From Candidatus Pollutiaquabacter sp. (lineage in GTDB: Bacteria > Bacteroidota > Bacteroidia > AKYH767-A > 2013-40CM-41-45): a stretch of DNA of 14,688 bases. The DNA lies in NCBI GenBank assembly GCA_903854075.1, contig CAINVI010000208.1, forward strand, positions 1 to 14,688, in the 5' to 3' direction. Shown here piece by piece: positions 12,202-14,688 of the stretch (position 1 is its first letter; every line of letters begins with the position of its first letter). The notes beneath the pieces are model-generated. The model was not told the DNA's origin, made no database searches, and was given only the letters and a program-made list of their open reading frames with translations. The translations under genes and the position numbers were made by a program.

Positions 12202-14634
12202 GTGGCTGTTTGCCCAGGAGCTGTTGCGAATTTCAACGTTACTGCAACCGGATCCAACCTTTCGTACCAATGGCGAAAAGATGGCAACTCCATATTGAAT
12301 GCCAACGGAAGCTCCTATACCATTGCAAGCTCCTCAGCTTCCGATATCGGGAATTATGATGTTGTCGTCAGCAATACTTGTCGTACAGAAACATCAACTG
12401 CCGCAGCATTAACACTGAATTCGATTCCGGTTATTTCATGCCCCTCAAACTTAACGTTTAGTACAGCTCCCGGAACTTGCCTGGCTACGGTGAATTATAC
12501 AGTAGGATCCACTGCTATACCAGCCCCAATAGTAACATATTCCAGACCTAGCGGATCCGACCTCACTGTAGGAACATATACAGTGACAGCAAGTTCAACG
12601 AATGCTTGTGGAACATCTACTTGTTCTTTTACTGTTACGGTAATCGATAATCAAAACCCAACCATCACAGCCCCGGCTAACGTAACAACTGCTGCTGATG
12701 CCGGTATTTGTAGCGCGTCCAATGTTAGTCTGGGAACGCCGGTGACTGCTGATAATTGCTCGGTGGCCAATGTCGTCAGCAATGCGCCAGCGATATTCCT
12801 ACTAGGAACTACTACTGTAACCTGGACCGTGACCGATAGCAGTGGTAATTCTGCTACCGCAACACAGACGGTTACCGTTACTGACGATCAAAACCCAACC
12901 ATCACAGCTCCCGCTAACGTAACAACTGTTGCTGATAACGGTAGTTGTAGCGCGTCCAATGTTAGTCTGGGAACTCCGGTAACTGCCGACAATTGTTCAG
13001 TGGCAAGTGTAGTCAGCAATGCGCCAAGCATCTTTCCTTTGGGAAATACCACCGTAACCTGGACCGTGACCGATGGCAGTGGAAATACTGCTACCGCTAC
13101 GCAGATAGTTACCGTTACTGACAATCAAAACCCAACCATCACAGCTCCCGCTAACGTATCAACTGCTGCTGATGCCGGTATTTGTAGCGCTTCCAATGTT
13201 ATTCTGGGAACTCCGGTAACTGCCGATAATTGTACTACAACTACATTTAGCAATAATGCACCAGCATCATTCCCGCTGGGAACTACTACCGTAACCTGGA
13301 CCGTGACCGATGGCAGTGGCAATATCGCTTCAGCGATGCAGACGGTGACCGTTACCGATAATCAAGCTCCGGTGATCACCTTCTCCTGCAGCGATGCGAA
13401 CACCCTGACGTATAATCCTGGCGATTGTGGGGCAATATTCAATTATACGGTTTCAACTAGCGACAATTGTTCAGGTACCATTTCATTAACACGTACTCTT
13501 GGGCTGGCCAGCGGTAGTTCATTCCCGTTAGGAATCACAACTGTTACTTACACGGCCGTTGATGCCAACGGAAACACCTCCTCCAAGAGCTTTACCGTCA
13601 CAGTAAATCCGCTAATCATCACACCGGTTATTACCATCAACCCTTCTGCCGTTCAGTTCAGCGACAGTATAACCTTCGCAGCCACGCTTGCGGGCGGGGC
13701 TCCGGGTACGTGTAATACTTCGGCGGGTGCTGCGCAAACTGTATCGTTCTATATTGGCGGTTACCTTATGGGTACTGTTCCACTTACTGTTTCGGGATCT
13801 GACCTGGTCGGCACATTAACAACGGTATTGTTGGAGAATACGCCGCCTGCAGATTTCACCGGTGGACCATTGTCTCCGGGAGCAAAAAATGTAACGGCTT
13901 CCTTCAATAGTTTGAATTCTAATTTCACCGTGCTGGCCGGCAATAGTCCACAACTTTCCATCCAACAGGAAGATGCACGGGTCACTTATATCGGCGTTCT
14001 ATTCGCTTCCACCGGTAACATCAACAGCTCCACCGCTATCGTAACATTATCGGCAACCATCCAGGATATCTCTGCCATAAGCAATTCCGGTGATGGTGCT
14101 CCGGGTGATATCCGTTATGCGAAGGTTCAGTTTGTGAATAAAAACAATAATTCAACTATCGGACCAGTATTGAGTGTCGTACTCGTCAACGTGAATGACA
14201 GAAAGACCGGTACTGTAACGTACGACTGGACGACACCAGCTTTTACCGGAGATGGCACTGAATTTCAAATCGGAATACGAGTATTGAATTATTATTCGCG
14301 CTACTCCTCCGATGAAGACGTGGTCGTGCAGGTGTCCAAACCGGCCTCCGACTTTGTGAGTGGCGGCGGCTTCCTCCTGCTGTCCAACTCGGCAGGAGAA
14401 ATGGCTGGAACAAGCGGAACCAAAAACAACTTTGGCTTCAACATCAAATACAACAAGTCAAACCGTAATCTACAGGGCTCGATCAACTGCATCTTTCGCC
14501 GAGTAGACGCCGGGGGTGTTGTACGTGTGTATCAGGTGAAAGGAAACCAAATGAGTTCGCTGCGTGTGAATTCTTCTAAGAATAAAACACCCGACGTCAT
14601 AGAAGAGCTGCGCGAATCGAATCCCTTACTTTAG
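12202..14634 (+). CDS. Large Ig/HYR-domain surface protein, C-terminal part (frameshifted continuation)
   Basis: The nominal GTG start at 12202 is not a true start: the same frame codes for Ig-like sequence without a stop from 11778 on. Numbering follows the joined 1417-aa protein. Ig-like domains lie at about 514-596 and 597-680 (YQWNKNG, YQWRKDG). Five HYR domains follow: a divergent one (about 682-758), three nearly identical 79-residue units (about 759-995, PTITAPANV, TPVTADNC, TTTVTWTVTD.SGN, TVTVTDNQ) and a divergent fifth (about 996-1077). Then come a bacterial Ig-like domain (about 1081-1185) and a conserved Bacteroidetes region starting QQEDARVTYIGVLFAS (about 1193), with GDIRYAKVQFVN, DFVSGGGFLLLS (about 1324) and NNFGFNIKYNKS (about 1349). 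The reading ends in KNKTPDVIEELRESNPLL, unlike the family, with neither the rest of that domain nor a T9SS tail. Probable extracellular adhesin. Confidence 0.82.
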   Translation: MAVCPGAVANFNVTATGSNLSYQWRKDGNSILNANGSSYTIASSSASDIGNYDVVVSNTCRTETSTAAALTLNSIPVISCPSNLTFSTAPGTCLATVNYTVGSTAIPAPIVTYSRPSGSDLTVGTYTVTASSTNACGTSTCSFTVTVIDNQNPTITAPANVTTAADAGICSASNVSLGTPVTADNCSVANVVSNAPAIFLLGTTTVTWTVTDSSGNSATATQTVTVTDDQNPTITAPANVTTVADNGSCSASNVSLGTPVTADNCSVASVVSNAPSIFPLGNTTVTWTVTDGSGNTATATQIVTVTDNQNPTITAPANVSTAADAGICSASNVILGTPVTADNCTTTTFSNNAPASFPLGTTTVTWTVTDGSGNIASAMQTVTVTDNQAPVITFSCSDANTLTYNPGDCGAIFNYTVSTSDNCSGTISLTRTLGLASGSSFPLGITTVTYTAVDANGNTSSKSFTVTVNPLIITPVITINPSAVQFSDSITFAATLAGGAPGTCNTSAGAAQTVSFYIGGYLMGTVPLTVSGSDLVGTLTTVLLENTPPADFTGGPLSPGAKNVTASFNSLNSNFTVLAGNSPQLSIQQEDARVTYIGVLFASTGNINSSTAIVTLSATIQDISAISNSGDGAPGDIRYAKVQFVNKNNNSTIGPVLSVVLVNVNDRKTGTVTYDWTTPAFTGDGTEFQIGIRVLNYYSRYSSDEDVVVQVSKPASDFVSGGGFLLLSNSAGEMAGTSGTKNNFGFNIKYNKSNRNLQGSINCIFRRVDAGGVVRVYQVKGNQMSSLRVNSSKNKTPDVIEELRESNPLL
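12652..13362 (+). repeat. Three tandem 237-bp repeats encoding HYR domains
   Basis: Units at 12652-12888, 12889-13125 and 13126-13362 have exactly the same length (237 bp, 79 codons) and are highly similar at the DNA level. Long identical tracts include AACCCAACCATCACAG, AGCGCGTCCAATGTTAGTCT (units 1 and 2) and GTAACCTGGACCGTGACCGAT. The HYR domains on either side (12424-12651 and 13363-13612) are clearly diverged, so the three units come from recent duplication or gene conversion. Confidence 0.92.
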
Positions 14635-14688
14635 GGCCTCCAAATGAAATTCAATCACCTGAATAATGTTGCAAAAATATGTTGCCCC

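Noticed and set aside
12888..13322. Repeated minus-strand ORFs in the HYR array
   Set aside because: They repeat only because the sense-strand HYR units repeat; no start signals or domains of their own.
14644..14688. ATG with an open frame to the window edge (MKFNHLNNVAKICCP)
   Set aside because: Only 15 codons are visible and no promoter or domain supports a gene start; it may be non-coding. The repeated ATGTTGC at 14666 and 14679 is too short to interpret.

Overview
The window looks like a chromosomal segment of a Bacteroidetes bacterium (Bacteroidota, probably a Chitinophagales, Sphingobacteriia or Flavobacteriia relative). The grounds are secreted proteins with N-terminal signal peptides and a C-terminal type IX secretion (T9SS type A) sorting domain, A/T-rich start regions without clear Shine-Dalgarno sequences, and promoter boxes of the Bacteroidetes form (TTG about 20 nt upstream of TAnnTTTG). 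I saw no rRNA, tRNA, CRISPR array, insertion sequence or phage genes.

Left part (1-3009, minus strand): three genes probably read together from right to left. They are a membrane protein with a GT-C/TMTC-like N-terminal half and C-terminal TPR repeats, a zinc dCMP deaminase, and the N-terminal part of an S41 C-terminal processing protease that runs off the window edge. The deaminase also has what looks like its own promoter, so close to the ATG that its transcript would be nearly leaderless.

Middle (3010-8544, plus strand): a small possible secreted orphan protein with its own terminator, a 1001-aa secreted beta-helix/lamin-tail/T9SS protein with a strong terminator, and a 561-aa secreted arylsulfotransferase (ASST)-like protein with a degenerate T9SS-like tail.

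Right part (8545-14688, plus strand): a well-formed Bacteroidetes promoter, then a long leader containing a small upstream ORF that overlaps the start of a RhlE-type DEAD-box RNA helicase. A long hairpin terminator follows, then an intergenic region with a 21-bp-period direct repeat. The last gene is a very large surface protein of Ig-like and HYR domains. It is split by a one-base frameshift at an A7 run (11771-11777). It carries three near-identical 237-bp tandem HYR units and ends before the expected end of its last conserved domain, with no T9SS sorting tail.

Overall this is housekeeping (nucleotide metabolism, processing protease, RNA helicase) interleaved with cell-surface or secreted proteins. 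I did not find a clearly new multi-gene system. The most informative oddities are the broken and truncated HYR adhesin, the unusual leader of the helicase, and the repeat and hairpin structures between the helicase and the adhesin.
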